A program made the position numbers and the translations under genes. DNA of 64,000 nucleotides from Psychrosphaera ytuae (lineage in GTDB: Bacteria; Pseudomonadota; Gammaproteobacteria; Enterobacterales; Alteromonadaceae). The notes under the pieces are model-generated. The model saw only the letters and a list, made by a program, of their open reading frames with translations, made no database searches and was not told the origin of the DNA. This document shows positions 35,449-43,102 of the stretch, one piece after another; positions within the stretch are counted from its first letter, which is position 1, and each line of letters starts with the position of its first letter. Where the stretch lies: contig NZ_CP072110.1 of NCBI RefSeq assembly GCF_017638545.1, forward strand, positions 1,860,001 to 1,924,000, given 5' to 3'.

Positions 35449-35688
35449 ATGTTACGAACAGTGCGATTTTTATTTATCAATATTGTTGGCGGATTACTGG
35501 TTCTATTAGGATTGGTGTTTATCATCATTCCCGGACCTTCGTTATTGTTATTGATCCCTGGACTATTTATTTTGAGCTACGAATACGACGTTGCCAAAGA
35601 CTGGCTTAAAAAGTGTCAAAATCTTTTAAGCGTTAGTGCAAGGTGGCTAGATGCAAAAATCGCAATGTGGAAAGGACGTAAACATTAA
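35449..35688 (+). CDS. PGPGW-family small membrane protein
   Basis: The 79-residue protein has two membrane helices around a Pro-Gly-rich turn, IIPGPSLLLLIPGLFILS, the signature of the PGPGW family of putative membrane proteins. The C-terminal third is basic and cytoplasmic (LDAKIAMWKGRKH). Function is unknown. AGGG lies before the ATG. It ends the lipoprotein operon, and a strong terminator follows at 35716. Confidence 0.85.
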   Translation: MLRTVRFLFINIVGGLLVLLGLVFIIIPGPSLLLLIPGLFILSYEYDVAKDWLKKCQNLLSVSARWLDAKIAMWKGRKH

Positions 35689-35715
35689 CTCCGCAAGTCA
35701 CTAATTTAGAGACAT

Positions 35716-35743
35716 AAAAAAGCGCTCAAAGAGCGCTTTTTTA
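35716..35743. terminator. Bidirectional terminator at the edge of the tufA block
   Basis: AAAAAAGCGCTC-AAA-GAGCGCTTTTTT is a 12-bp perfect stem with T- and A-runs on both sides. It ends the PGPGW gene on the plus strand. An identical copy lies at 57296. Confidence 0.92.
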
Positions 35744-35879
35744 TTTTAATCTATCGGGTTCGATCATGAGGTTAGACCGAGGAAGAAGCGCGCAGTGTGC
35801 AAATGCACATGAGCTTGACCACCAGGGACGGTGGAAAAGCCGAAAATGCAGGACAAAGTTTTCGGTAACCGCAAAACAA
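35744..35879. other. Conserved non-coding spacer downstream of tufA
   Basis: This 136-bp stretch is identical at 57324-57459. It contains hairpins TGTGC-AAAT-GCACA and CCACC-AGGGAC-GGTGG, the latter with the AGGGA loop also found in the repeats at 62.3 and 62.5 kb. A 47-codon plus-strand frame (from ATG 35766) exists but has no RBS. Confidence 0.6.
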
Positions 35880-35904
35880 AAAAGGCTCCCGAAGGAGCCT
35901 TTTC
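35880..35904 (-). terminator. Intrinsic terminator of tufA
   Basis: On the minus strand AAAAGGCTCC-TTCG-GGAGCCTTTTTT forms a stable UUCG-tetraloop stem with a T-run, 24 bp after the tufA stop. Confidence 0.93.
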
Positions 35905-35927
35905 AATAATCAGTTATAAATAACAGA

Positions 35928-37112
35928 TTAGTCTAGGATTGATGCAACAACACCAGCACCTACAGTACGGCCACCTTCACGGATAGCGAAACGTAGGCCT
36001 TCGTCCATCGCGATTGGAGCGATTAGCTCAACAACCATCTTGATGTTGTCACCTGGCATTACCATTTCTACGCCTTCTGGTAACTCAACTGCACCTGTTA
36101 CGTCTGTTGTACGGAAGTAGAACTGTGGACGGTAACCTTTGAAGAATGGAGTATGACGACCACCTTCTTCTTTAGATAGTACGTATACTTCTGATTCGAA
36201 CTTAGTGTGTGGGTTGATTGAACCTGGCTTCGCTAGTACTTGACCACGCTCAACTTCGTCACGCTTAGTACCACGTAACAATGCACCAATGTTCTCACCT
36301 GCACGACCTTCGTCTAGAAGCTTACGGAACATCTCAACACCTGTACAAGTTGTCTTTGTAGTTTCTTTGATACCTACGATTTCAACTTCGTCACCAGTAT
36401 TGATGATACCGCGCTCAACACGACCTGTTACTACTGTACCACGACCTGAGATTGAGAATACGTCTTCGATAGGCATGATGAATGGCTTATCGATGTCACG
36501 CTCTGGCTCTGGGATGTATGAATCTAGCGCTTCTGCTAATTCAACAATCTTGTCTTCCCACTCTTTCTCGCCTTCTAGTGCTTTAAGAGCTGAACCTTGG
36601 ATTAATGGTAGGTCGTCACCTGGGAATTCGTACTCAGAAAGTAGTTCACGTACTTCCATTTCTACTAATTCTAGTAACTCTTCGTCGTCTACCATGTCAC
36701 ATTTGTTCATGAATACTACGATGTAAGGTACACCAACCTGACGTGAAAGTAGGATGTGCTCACGAGTCTGTGGCATTGGACCGTCTGTTGCAGCAACAAC
36801 TAGGATCGCGCCGTCCATCTGTGCAGCACCAGTGATCATGTTTTTAACATAGTCAGCGTGTCCTGGACAGTCTACGTGTGCGTAGTGACGAGTTGGAGTG
36901 TCGTACTCAACGTGTGAAGTTGAGATTGTGATACCACGCTCACGCTCTTCTGGAGCATTATCGATTTGTGCGAAATCTTTTGCTTCACCACCGTATACTT
37001 TTGCAAGTACGTTTGTGATTGCTGCAGTTAGTGTAGTTTTACCGTGGTCAACGTGACCGATTGTACCAACGTTAACGTGCGGTTTCGTACGTTCAAACTT
37101 TTCTCTTGCCAT
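35928..37112 (-). CDS. tufA: Elongation factor Tu (copy A)
   Basis: The 394-residue EF-Tu delivers aminoacyl-tRNA to the ribosome. G-domain motifs are intact: GHVDHGKTTL (P loop), DCPGHADY, and NKCD; domain 2 and 3 blocks such as GRGTVVTGRVERG follow. It is the last gene of the str operon rpsL-rpsG-fusA-tufA, 59 bp after fusA. It encodes the same protein as tufB. No S10 operon follows, unlike many gammaproteobacteria in which rpsJ comes next. Confidence 0.99.
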   Translation of the reverse strand: MAREKFERTKPHVNVGTIGHVDHGKTTLTAAITNVLAKVYGGEAKDFAQIDNAPEERERGITISTSHVEYDTPTRHYAHVDCPGHADYVKNMITGAAQMDGAILVVAATDGPMPQTREHILLSRQVGVPYIVVFMNKCDMVDDEELLELVEMEVRELLSEYEFPGDDLPLIQGSALKALEGEKEWEDKIVELAEALDSYIPEPERDIDKPFIMPIEDVFSISGRGTVVTGRVERGIINTGDEVEIVGIKETTKTTCTGVEMFRKLLDEGRAGENIGALLRGTKRDEVERGQVLAKPGSINPHTKFESEVYVLSKEEGGRHTPFFKGYRPQFYFRTTDVTGAVELPEGVEMVMPGDNIKMVVELIAPIAMDEGLRFAIREGGRTVGAGVVASILD

Positions 37113-37171
37113 TTTTAAGTTTCCTTAAATTTAAAGTGATCTAATTGTAGACCTATATATTAAAAATATAA

Positions 37172-39274
37172 TTAAGTTCGTGCTGACATTATTTTTTCAG
37201 CAACATTGTTAGGCGCTTCCGCGTACTTTAGGAATTCCATAGAGTACGAAGCACGCCCCTGAGTTGCCGAACGCAAGTCAGTGGCATAACCAAACATTTC
37301 CGCTAGTGGCACCTGTGCGTTGACGGCTTTCATGCCTGCTGGTGCTTCTTCCATTCCTTCAATCATGCCTCGACGGCGGTTTAAGTCACCTACTACATCA
37401 CCCATAGATTCTTCAGGTGTGATAACTTCAACTTTCATCATTGGCTCTAAAAGCTTTGGTTGAGCGTCCAAGGCACCGTTTTTAAATGCCATTGAACCGG
37501 CAATTTTAAACGCCATTTCGTTAGAGTCAACATCATGGAAAGATCCATCGAATAATGTTGCTTTAACGCCTAAAACTGGGTAACCCGCAAGCACACCATT
37601 TTTCATCTGCTCTTGGATACCTTTATCAACCGCAGGAATGTATTCCTTAGGAACAACACCACCAACAATGTCATTTACGAATTCGTAAGTTTCATCATTG
37701 TCAATGCTCATAGGCTCTAGCTTCAACCAGACGTGACCGTATTGACCACGGCCACCAGACTGGCGTACAAATTTACCTTCAACTTCGACAGGCTTAGTAA
37801 TGCATTCACGATAAGCAACCTGAGGGTTACCAACGTTACATTCAACACTAAATTCGCGACGCATACGGTCAACGATAATGTCTAAGTGAAGTTCGCCCAT
37901 ACCCGAGATGATGGTTTGACCCGACTCTTCGTCTGTCTCAACTCTAAATGACGGATCTTCAGCAGCTAGTTTACCTAGTGCTATACCCATCTTCTCTTGA
38001 TCGGCTTGTGATTTCGGCTCTACCGCAACAGAAATAACAGGATCTGGGAATTCCATACGCTCTAACGTGATCTTATTATCAGTATCACATAGAGTGTCAC
38101 CTGTGGTTACTTGCTTAAGGCCTACCGCGGCTGCGATATCCCCTGCACGAACCTCTTTGATTTCTTCACGGTTATTTGAGTGCATCTGTACGATACGCCC
38201 AAAACGCTCTTTCTTGCCTTTAACTGGGTTATAAACACTGTCACCAGTTTTTACTACACCTGAATAAACACGGAAGAACGTGAGAGTACCAACGAATGGG
38301 TCGGTAGCGATTTTAAACGCTAACGCCGCAAAAGGTTCGTCATCATCTGCATGACGCTCGCCTTCTGACTCATCATCATTGATACCTTTAATCGCTGGAA
38401 CATCTACTGGCGATGGCATAAATTCCACCACCATATCGAGTACTGCTTGTACCCCTTTGTTCTTAAATGCTGAGCCACATGCACAAAGAACAATTTCGTT
38501 TCTCAAAGTACGCTGGCGTAGCGCATCTTTGATTTCCTCTTCAGTAAGCTCTTCACCTTCAAGATACTTATCCATCAACTCGTCATTCGCTTCAGCCGCC
38601 GCTTCGATCATCTCTTGGCGGTAGTTTTCAGCGTCATCAAGCATATCTGCTGGAATGTCTTCGTAGGTAAAGGTCATACCGTTGTCGGCTTCGTTCCAGT
38701 TGATCGCTTTCATTTTGAAAAGATCAACCACACCGCGGAAGTTATCCTCGGCACCGATTGGTAACTGAACAGGAACTGGGGTTGCGCCTAGACGGTTTTT
38801 GATTTGGTCGACAACTGACAAGAAGTCAGCACCGGCACGGTCCATCTTATTGACGAAAACCATACGCGGCACGTGATATTTATCAGCCTGGCGCCAAACT
38901 GTTTCTGTTTGTGGTTGTACACCAGAAGATGCACACAACACTACGGTAGCACCATCAAGCACTCGTAAAGAACGTTCTACTTCAATCGTGAAGTCTACGT
39001 GTCCCGGAGTGTCGATAATGTTAATACGGTGCTCTTCAAATTGAGCATCCATCCCGCGCCAGAAACAGGTTGTAGCAGCAGAGGTTATGGTAATACCACG
39101 CTCCTGCTCCTGCTCCATCCAGTCCATGGTCGCAGCACCATCGTGCACTTCACCGATCTTATGAGAAAGACCTGTATAAAATAGTACACGCTCAGTTGTT
39201 GTTGTTTTACCAGCGTCAACGTGAGCCACGATACCGATATTGCGATATCGTTCAATTGGTGTCTTACGCGCCAT
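37172..39274 (-). CDS. fusA: Elongation factor G
   Basis: The 700-residue translocase has GTPase motifs AHVDAGKTTTTER, DTPGHVDF and NKMDRAG, and the domain III-V blocks ending QVPLAEMFGYATDLRS. It moves tRNA and mRNA after peptide transfer and recycles ribosomes with RRF. It sits between rpsG and tufA in the str operon. Length fits canonical EF-G; with no second fusA in the window, it is the housekeeping copy. Confidence 0.99.
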   Translation of the reverse strand: MARKTPIERYRNIGIVAHVDAGKTTTTERVLFYTGLSHKIGEVHDGAATMDWMEQEQERGITITSAATTCFWRGMDAQFEEHRINIIDTPGHVDFTIEVERSLRVLDGATVVLCASSGVQPQTETVWRQADKYHVPRMVFVNKMDRAGADFLSVVDQIKNRLGATPVPVQLPIGAEDNFRGVVDLFKMKAINWNEADNGMTFTYEDIPADMLDDAENYRQEMIEAAAEANDELMDKYLEGEELTEEEIKDALRQRTLRNEIVLCACGSAFKNKGVQAVLDMVVEFMPSPVDVPAIKGINDDESEGERHADDDEPFAALAFKIATDPFVGTLTFFRVYSGVVKTGDSVYNPVKGKKERFGRIVQMHSNNREEIKEVRAGDIAAAVGLKQVTTGDTLCDTDNKITLERMEFPDPVISVAVEPKSQADQEKMGIALGKLAAEDPSFRVETDEESGQTIISGMGELHLDIIVDRMRREFSVECNVGNPQVAYRECITKPVEVEGKFVRQSGGRGQYGHVWLKLEPMSIDNDETYEFVNDIVGGVVPKEYIPAVDKGIQEQMKNGVLAGYPVLGVKATLFDGSFHDVDSNEMAFKIAGSMAFKNGALDAQPKLLEPMMKVEVITPEESMGDVVGDLNRRRGMIEGMEEAPAGMKAVNAQVPLAEMFGYATDLRSATQGRASYSMEFLKYAEAPNNVAEKIMSART

Positions 39275-39310
39275 ATATTCCTCTTTGATGTTCCAAAATT
39301 AGTGTGTTGC

Positions 39311-39781
39311 TTACCAACGGTAGTGAGCGAATGCTTTGTTAGCTTCAGCCATTTTATGAACGTCTTCACGTTTCTTAACAGCAGAACCTTTGTTGTCAAT
39401 CGCATCAGTGATTTCGTTAGCTAGACGCAACGCCATTGATTTCTCACCTCGTTTACGGGCAGCTTCAACTAACCAACGCATGGCTAGAGTGTTACGACGA
39501 ACAGGGCGTACTTCTACTGGAACTTGGTAAGTAGAACCACCAACACGGCGAGATTTAACCTCGACGCTTGGGCGTACGTTATCTAGTGCTTCGTCTAAAA
39601 CTACAAGGTGATCTTTACCTGTTTTTTCAGCGGCTACGTCTAGTGCACCGTAGATGATTTTTTCAGCTACTGCTTTTTTACCATCTAACATCACTACGTT
39701 GATGAATTTGGTCAATAACTCAGATCCGAACTTAGGATCTGGAAGAACTTTACGTTGACCTACGACTCTTCTTCTTGGCAT
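39311..39781 (-). CDS. rpsG: 30S ribosomal protein S7
   Basis: The 156-residue S7 nucleates the 30S head. It begins PRRRVVGQRKVLPDPKFGSE after Met and ends KAFAHYRW, all typical. It lies 78 bp after rpsL and 36 bp before fusA. In E. coli S7 represses the str operon by binding the rpsL-rpsG gap; here that gap is present but I cannot verify its structure. Confidence 0.99.
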   Translation of the reverse strand: MPRRRVVGQRKVLPDPKFGSELLTKFINVVMLDGKKAVAEKIIYGALDVAAEKTGKDHLVVLDEALDNVRPSVEVKSRRVGGSTYQVPVEVRPVRRNTLAMRWLVEAARKRGEKSMALRLANEITDAIDNKGSAVKKREDVHKMAEANKAFAHYRW

Positions 39782-39859
39782 TTTAAATTCTCCGATTTGC
39801 TTCAGGAATAACCCAAAACTAATAAATTAAGTTTGCTTGGCCTTACTAACGGAGAACCG

Positions 39860-40234
39860 TTATGATTTAGGCTTCTTCGTACCGTATTTAGAACGGCCCG
39901 CTTTACGGTCAGCTACGCCCGCACAGTCAAGTGCACCACGAACAGTGTGGAAACGTACACCAGGTAAGTCTTTAACACGACCACCACGGATTAGGATTAC
40001 ACTGTGCTCTTGAAGGTTGTGACCTTCACCACCGATGTAAGATGTTACTTCGTTACCATTAGTTAGACGAACACGAGCTACTTTACGTAGTGCAGAGTTC
40101 GGCTTCTTAGGTGTTGTTGTATAAACACGAGTACATACACCACGTCTTTGAGGACAAGCGTCCAATGCCTCAGACATATTGCGTTTTGTCTTTTGGCGAC
40201 GAGGCTTACGTACCAACTGGTTAATAGTTGCCAT
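39860..40234 (-). CDS. rpsL: 30S ribosomal protein S12
   Basis: The 124-residue S12 sits at the decoding centre. The wild-type-like segments TPKKPNSALRKVARV and GGRVKDLPGVRFH hold Lys 43 and Lys 88 equivalents, the usual streptomycin-resistance sites, both in the sensitive form. First gene of the str operon, with its own strong promoter at 40309. In related bacteria it directly follows rpoC; here the AraC-aldB pair lies between. Confidence 0.99.
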   Translation of the reverse strand: MATINQLVRKPRRQKTKRNMSEALDACPQRRGVCTRVYTTTPKKPNSALRKVARVRLTNGNEVTSYIGGEGHNLQEHSVILIRGGRVKDLPGVRFHTVRGALDCAGVADRKAGRSKYGTKKPKS

Positions 40235-40269
40235 TAATAAGCTCCTGATTAGTTGTTACTACCCATTTT

Positions 40270-40302
40270 GGCGCACTATTGCGCCTCCCCTAAATTTAGG
40301 GG
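40270..40302 (-). promoter_or_regulatory. Two hairpins in the rpsL 5' leader
   Basis: CCCCTAAATTTAGGGG (40287-40302) is a perfect palindrome, and GGCGCA-CTAT-TGCGCC (40270-40285) a perfect stem-loop. Both lie in the leader between the promoter and the rpsL RBS. Confidence 0.7.
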
Positions 40303-40308
40303 TGCGGT

Positions 40309-40337
40309 ATTCTAATGTTCAGTTTTTAAACTGTCAA
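40309..40337 (-). promoter_or_regulatory. Sigma-70 promoter of the str operon
   Basis: On the minus strand TTGACA (40332-40337) and TAGAAT (40309-40314) are 17 bases apart, followed by a GC-rich discriminator. It lies 75 bp before the rpsL ATG. Confidence 0.85.
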
Positions 40338-40417
40338 CAATATGTGATTTTGTTTAGCGAAAATACTGGCTTTCCGAGCCAATTCTTGGAAATTTTTAGT
40401 TCTGGGCTGAAGTTTTA

Positions 40418-41329
40418 TTAATTTATCCGTCGATTCATCATTTTGTGGTGGCGGTATTGAGTGGGGGCTTGGCCAAAAAGAGATTTAAAGGACTTACTAA
40501 AATGACTGACATTTAAAAACCCTACCGAAAAACTCGTCTCGGTAATTTGATGGCCCTGCTCTAACATTCGCGCGGCAACTTTCAACCTTTCTTGTTGTTG
40601 AAAAACAATGGGGGTACACCCTAAATGACGCTTAAAAGCACTAAAAAACTTGGTCCTTCCCATCACTGCGATTCGGCACAAACACTCAATGTCCAAAGGT
40701 TGGGTCAAATTATCAAGAATGTATCGAGTGACTGCGTTTATATGATTTGCTTCTGGATCGCGCTCACTGTAAGCGATAATAAAGTCACGTGTCTGTTGCC
40801 GCAAAAGCCGTGCACTTAATTCATTTATAGCCAGATCGATTAGATACTGGCGATCGGGTGCATTTTCCGTATACAGCTCTACTATTCTGGTCAGTAGCGC
40901 CTGGGTTTGATCTGTATGGTGGGCGTGTACCGCTTGGTGTCGATAATGCCATTCGCCAAATATAGGTTCGGGCGGCGTTGTGCTATTAAGGTGATCAGCC
41001 ACCTTTTGAACACGCTCTTTTGCTATTTCAATCGCTATACAGGTCGTCGGTTCATTGATTTTAGCGTCGGGGAAATCTATCTCTACCTTTTGGTCCGGCG
41101 CCAAAACAAAGGATTCGTGCGGTAAAAATATTGAGCCTTGATCACCAAGGTGCATTATCTTTCTGCCCGACACCATACCGCAGTACAAAAGTTGATCCGA
41201 TTGTAGTGCGACACCTGTTGCAGCGCTGTACGTATCATATATGCCAAGCTCACTTTCTTCCGCCGCAAACGTGACTTTATTTTCCACCAAAACCGAAGGC
41301 TGCCGTTTTATCGGATTATTAATAATCAT
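40418..41329 (-). CDS. AraC-family regulator, likely of aldB
   Basis: The 303-residue protein has an N-terminal ligand-sensing domain (about 20-190) and an AraC double HTH at the C-terminus (about 195-300), with MGRTKFFSAFKRHLG in the first and NVSHFSKSFKSLFGQAPTQYR in the second HTH. It is divergent from an aldB-like gene 156 bp away, so it probably activates that gene in response to an alcohol or aldehyde; this is inference from position. It sits between the RNA polymerase and str operons. Confidence 0.9.
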   Translation of the reverse strand: MIINNPIKRQPSVLVENKVTFAAEESELGIYDTYSAATGVALQSDQLLYCGMVSGRKIMHLGDQGSIFLPHESFVLAPDQKVEIDFPDAKINEPTTCIAIEIAKERVQKVADHLNSTTPPEPIFGEWHYRHQAVHAHHTDQTQALLTRIVELYTENAPDRQYLIDLAINELSARLLRQQTRDFIIAYSERDPEANHINAVTRYILDNLTQPLDIECLCRIAVMGRTKFFSAFKRHLGCTPIVFQQQERLKVAARMLEQGHQITETSFSVGFLNVSHFSKSFKSLFGQAPTQYRHHKMMNRRIN

Positions 41330-41485
41330 TGTCTTCTCCCTGTTCGCGTACTGACGAGCAACACTTTTGAACTTTAAGCAAAGCAGTGCCTTTTGATTTT
41401 AGTTAATTTATTTCGGATCTGTTCAAAAAACAATCACAAATAATAAAAACAAAATTAATGTCAAATTTAGACACAGGACACCAAC

Positions 41486-43006
41486 ATGATTTATGCAAAG
41501 CCCGGAGCCGAAGGCTCTATCTTAACCTTTAAGAATCAGTACCAAAATTACATAGGTGGTGAATGGGTACCACCGGTCGATAACAATTATTTCAATAACG
41601 TCAGTCCGGTAGATGGACAGGCTTTTTGTCAGATACCACGTTCCAATCACAAAGACATCAACCTAGCGCTTGACGCTGCCCACCAGGCTCGTGAAAGCTG
41701 GGGGAAAACCTCCGTCACTGAGCGTTCTAACCTGTTGTTGAAAATTGCCGATATTATTGAAAGTAATAATGAGTTGTTGGCCGTAGCCGAGACTTGGGAC
41801 AATGGTAAAGCAGTACGCGAAACCCTAGCTGCCGATATTCCCCTGGCAGCAGACCACTTCCGTTACTTTGCAGGCTGTATTCGAGCTCAAGAGGGTTCGT
41901 TAGCCGAACTTGACGAACACACTATGGCCTATCATATCCATGAGCCTCTGGGGGTCGTAGGCCAGATCATTCCTTGGAACTTTCCAATTTTAATGGCCGC
42001 GTGGAAGTTAGGTCCGGCACTGGCAGCAGGTAATTGTGTGGTATTAAAGCCAGCAGAACAAACACCTGCTTCGATATTAGTCTTGTTAGAGCTAATTGAC
42101 GGGATATTACCCGCAGGTGTGCTCAATGTCGTGAACGGTTTTGGTAAAGAAGCAGGTGAAGCACTGGCAACCAGCGACCGCATAGCCAAAATTGCTTTTA
42201 CAGGTTCAACGCCGGTCGGCTCTCATATTCTAAAATGTGCAGCAGATAACATTATTCCATCTACCGTCGAGTTGGGTGGCAAGTCACCAAACTTATACTT
42301 TCCTGATGTTATGGATCACGAAGACGAATACCTAAGCAAGTGTATTGAAGGTGCTGTCTTAGCGTACTTCAATCAAGGCGAGGTCTGTACCTGCCCGTCT
42401 CGTTTATTTGTTCACGAGGACATATACGATACATTTATCGACAAGGTCATTGAGCGCAGTCAACAGATTAAGCGCGGCAATCCACTAGATACCGATACAA
42501 TGGTTGGTGCGCAAGCCTCTCAAGAGCAATTTGATAAAATTCTAACCTATATTGATATTGGTAAAAAAGAAGGTGCCAAGGTACTTATTGGTGGCGGTGT
42601 CGAAAAAACCGAGTCTGAATTCAACAATGGCTACTACATTCAACCTACTTTGCTTGAAGGTCACAACAAGATGCGTGTTTTTCAAGAAGAGATTTTTGGT
42701 CCGGTTATTTCAGTCAGTAAGTTCAAAGACGAAGCGGAAGCACTTGAGTTAGCGAATCAAACCGAATTTGGCCTAGGTGCAGGTGTGTGGACACGTGATA
42801 TGAATAAAGCGTTTAGAATGGGCAGAGGTATTCAAGCGGGTCGCGTATGGACCAATTGTTACCACATGTATCCAGCTCATGCCGCTTTTGGAGGATATAA
42901 GAAATCTGGTGTTGGCAGAGAAACTCACAAAATGGCGCTAGAGCATTACCAGCAAACTAAAAACCTACTGGTGAGCTATGACATTAATCCACTTGGCTTT
43001 TTTTAA
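41486..43006 (+). CDS. aldB: NAD(P)-dependent aldehyde dehydrogenase, AldB type
   Basis: The 506-residue enzyme oxidises acetaldehyde and similar aldehydes to acids. It is close to E. coli AldB and ExaC along its length: QIIPWNFP, FTGSTPVG, ELGGKSPN with the general base Glu, and the nucleophile in FNQGEVCTCPSR. The C-terminal ETHKMALEHYQQTKNLLVSY and GFF ending are typical. Divergent from its putative AraC regulator. A bidirectional terminator separates it from convergent rpoC. Confidence 0.94.
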   Translation: MIYAKPGAEGSILTFKNQYQNYIGGEWVPPVDNNYFNNVSPVDGQAFCQIPRSNHKDINLALDAAHQARESWGKTSVTERSNLLLKIADIIESNNELLAVAETWDNGKAVRETLAADIPLAADHFRYFAGCIRAQEGSLAELDEHTMAYHIHEPLGVVGQIIPWNFPILMAAWKLGPALAAGNCVVLKPAEQTPASILVLLELIDGILPAGVLNVVNGFGKEAGEALATSDRIAKIAFTGSTPVGSHILKCAADNIIPSTVELGGKSPNLYFPDVMDHEDEYLSKCIEGAVLAYFNQGEVCTCPSRLFVHEDIYDTFIDKVIERSQQIKRGNPLDTDTMVGAQASQEQFDKILTYIDIGKKEGAKVLIGGGVEKTESEFNNGYYIQPTLLEGHNKMRVFQEEIFGPVISVSKFKDEAEALELANQTEFGLGAGVWTRDMNKAFRMGRGIQAGRVWTNCYHMYPAHAAFGGYKKSGVGRETHKMALEHYQQTKNLLVSYDINPLGFF

Positions 43007-43054
43007 TGAGCTTGATTAAGTGTCGAAGCGTAACTGATTTGATAGTTTAGCTAT

Positions 43055-43085
43055 AAAAAAGCCCGCTAATTAAGCGGGCTTTTTC
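43055..43085. terminator. Bidirectional terminator of aldB and rpoC
   Basis: AAAAAAGCCCGCT-AAT(T)A-AGCGGGCTTTTT lies between the two convergent stops and has U-tracts on both strands, so it ends both rpoBC and aldB. Confidence 0.92.
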
Positions 43086-43102
43086 AAACTTTAAGCAGTC
43101 AA

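Larger units (their letters stand above)
35716..37116. repeat. 1.4-kb duplicated block A (tufA with 3' flank)
   Basis: This block is identical to 57296-58696 except for one base (37014 T, 58594 C, plus strand), a synonymous change in Thr 33 (ACA/ACG). Identity starts in the terminator A-run and ends four bases before the tuf ATG. Such identity extending 212 bp past the stop codon points to recent gene conversion. Confidence 0.97.

Noticed and set aside
35766..35909. 47-codon frame in the tuf 3' spacer (and its copy near 57346)
   Set aside because: No RBS or promoter is visible, and it runs through the tuf terminator; identity of the copies is explained by the block duplication.
36289..36726. 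145-codon open frames antisense to both tuf genes (also at 57869-58306)
   Set aside because: They are shadows of the highly biased tuf codon use; no RBS, and Ser/Arg-rich composition typical of antisense frames.
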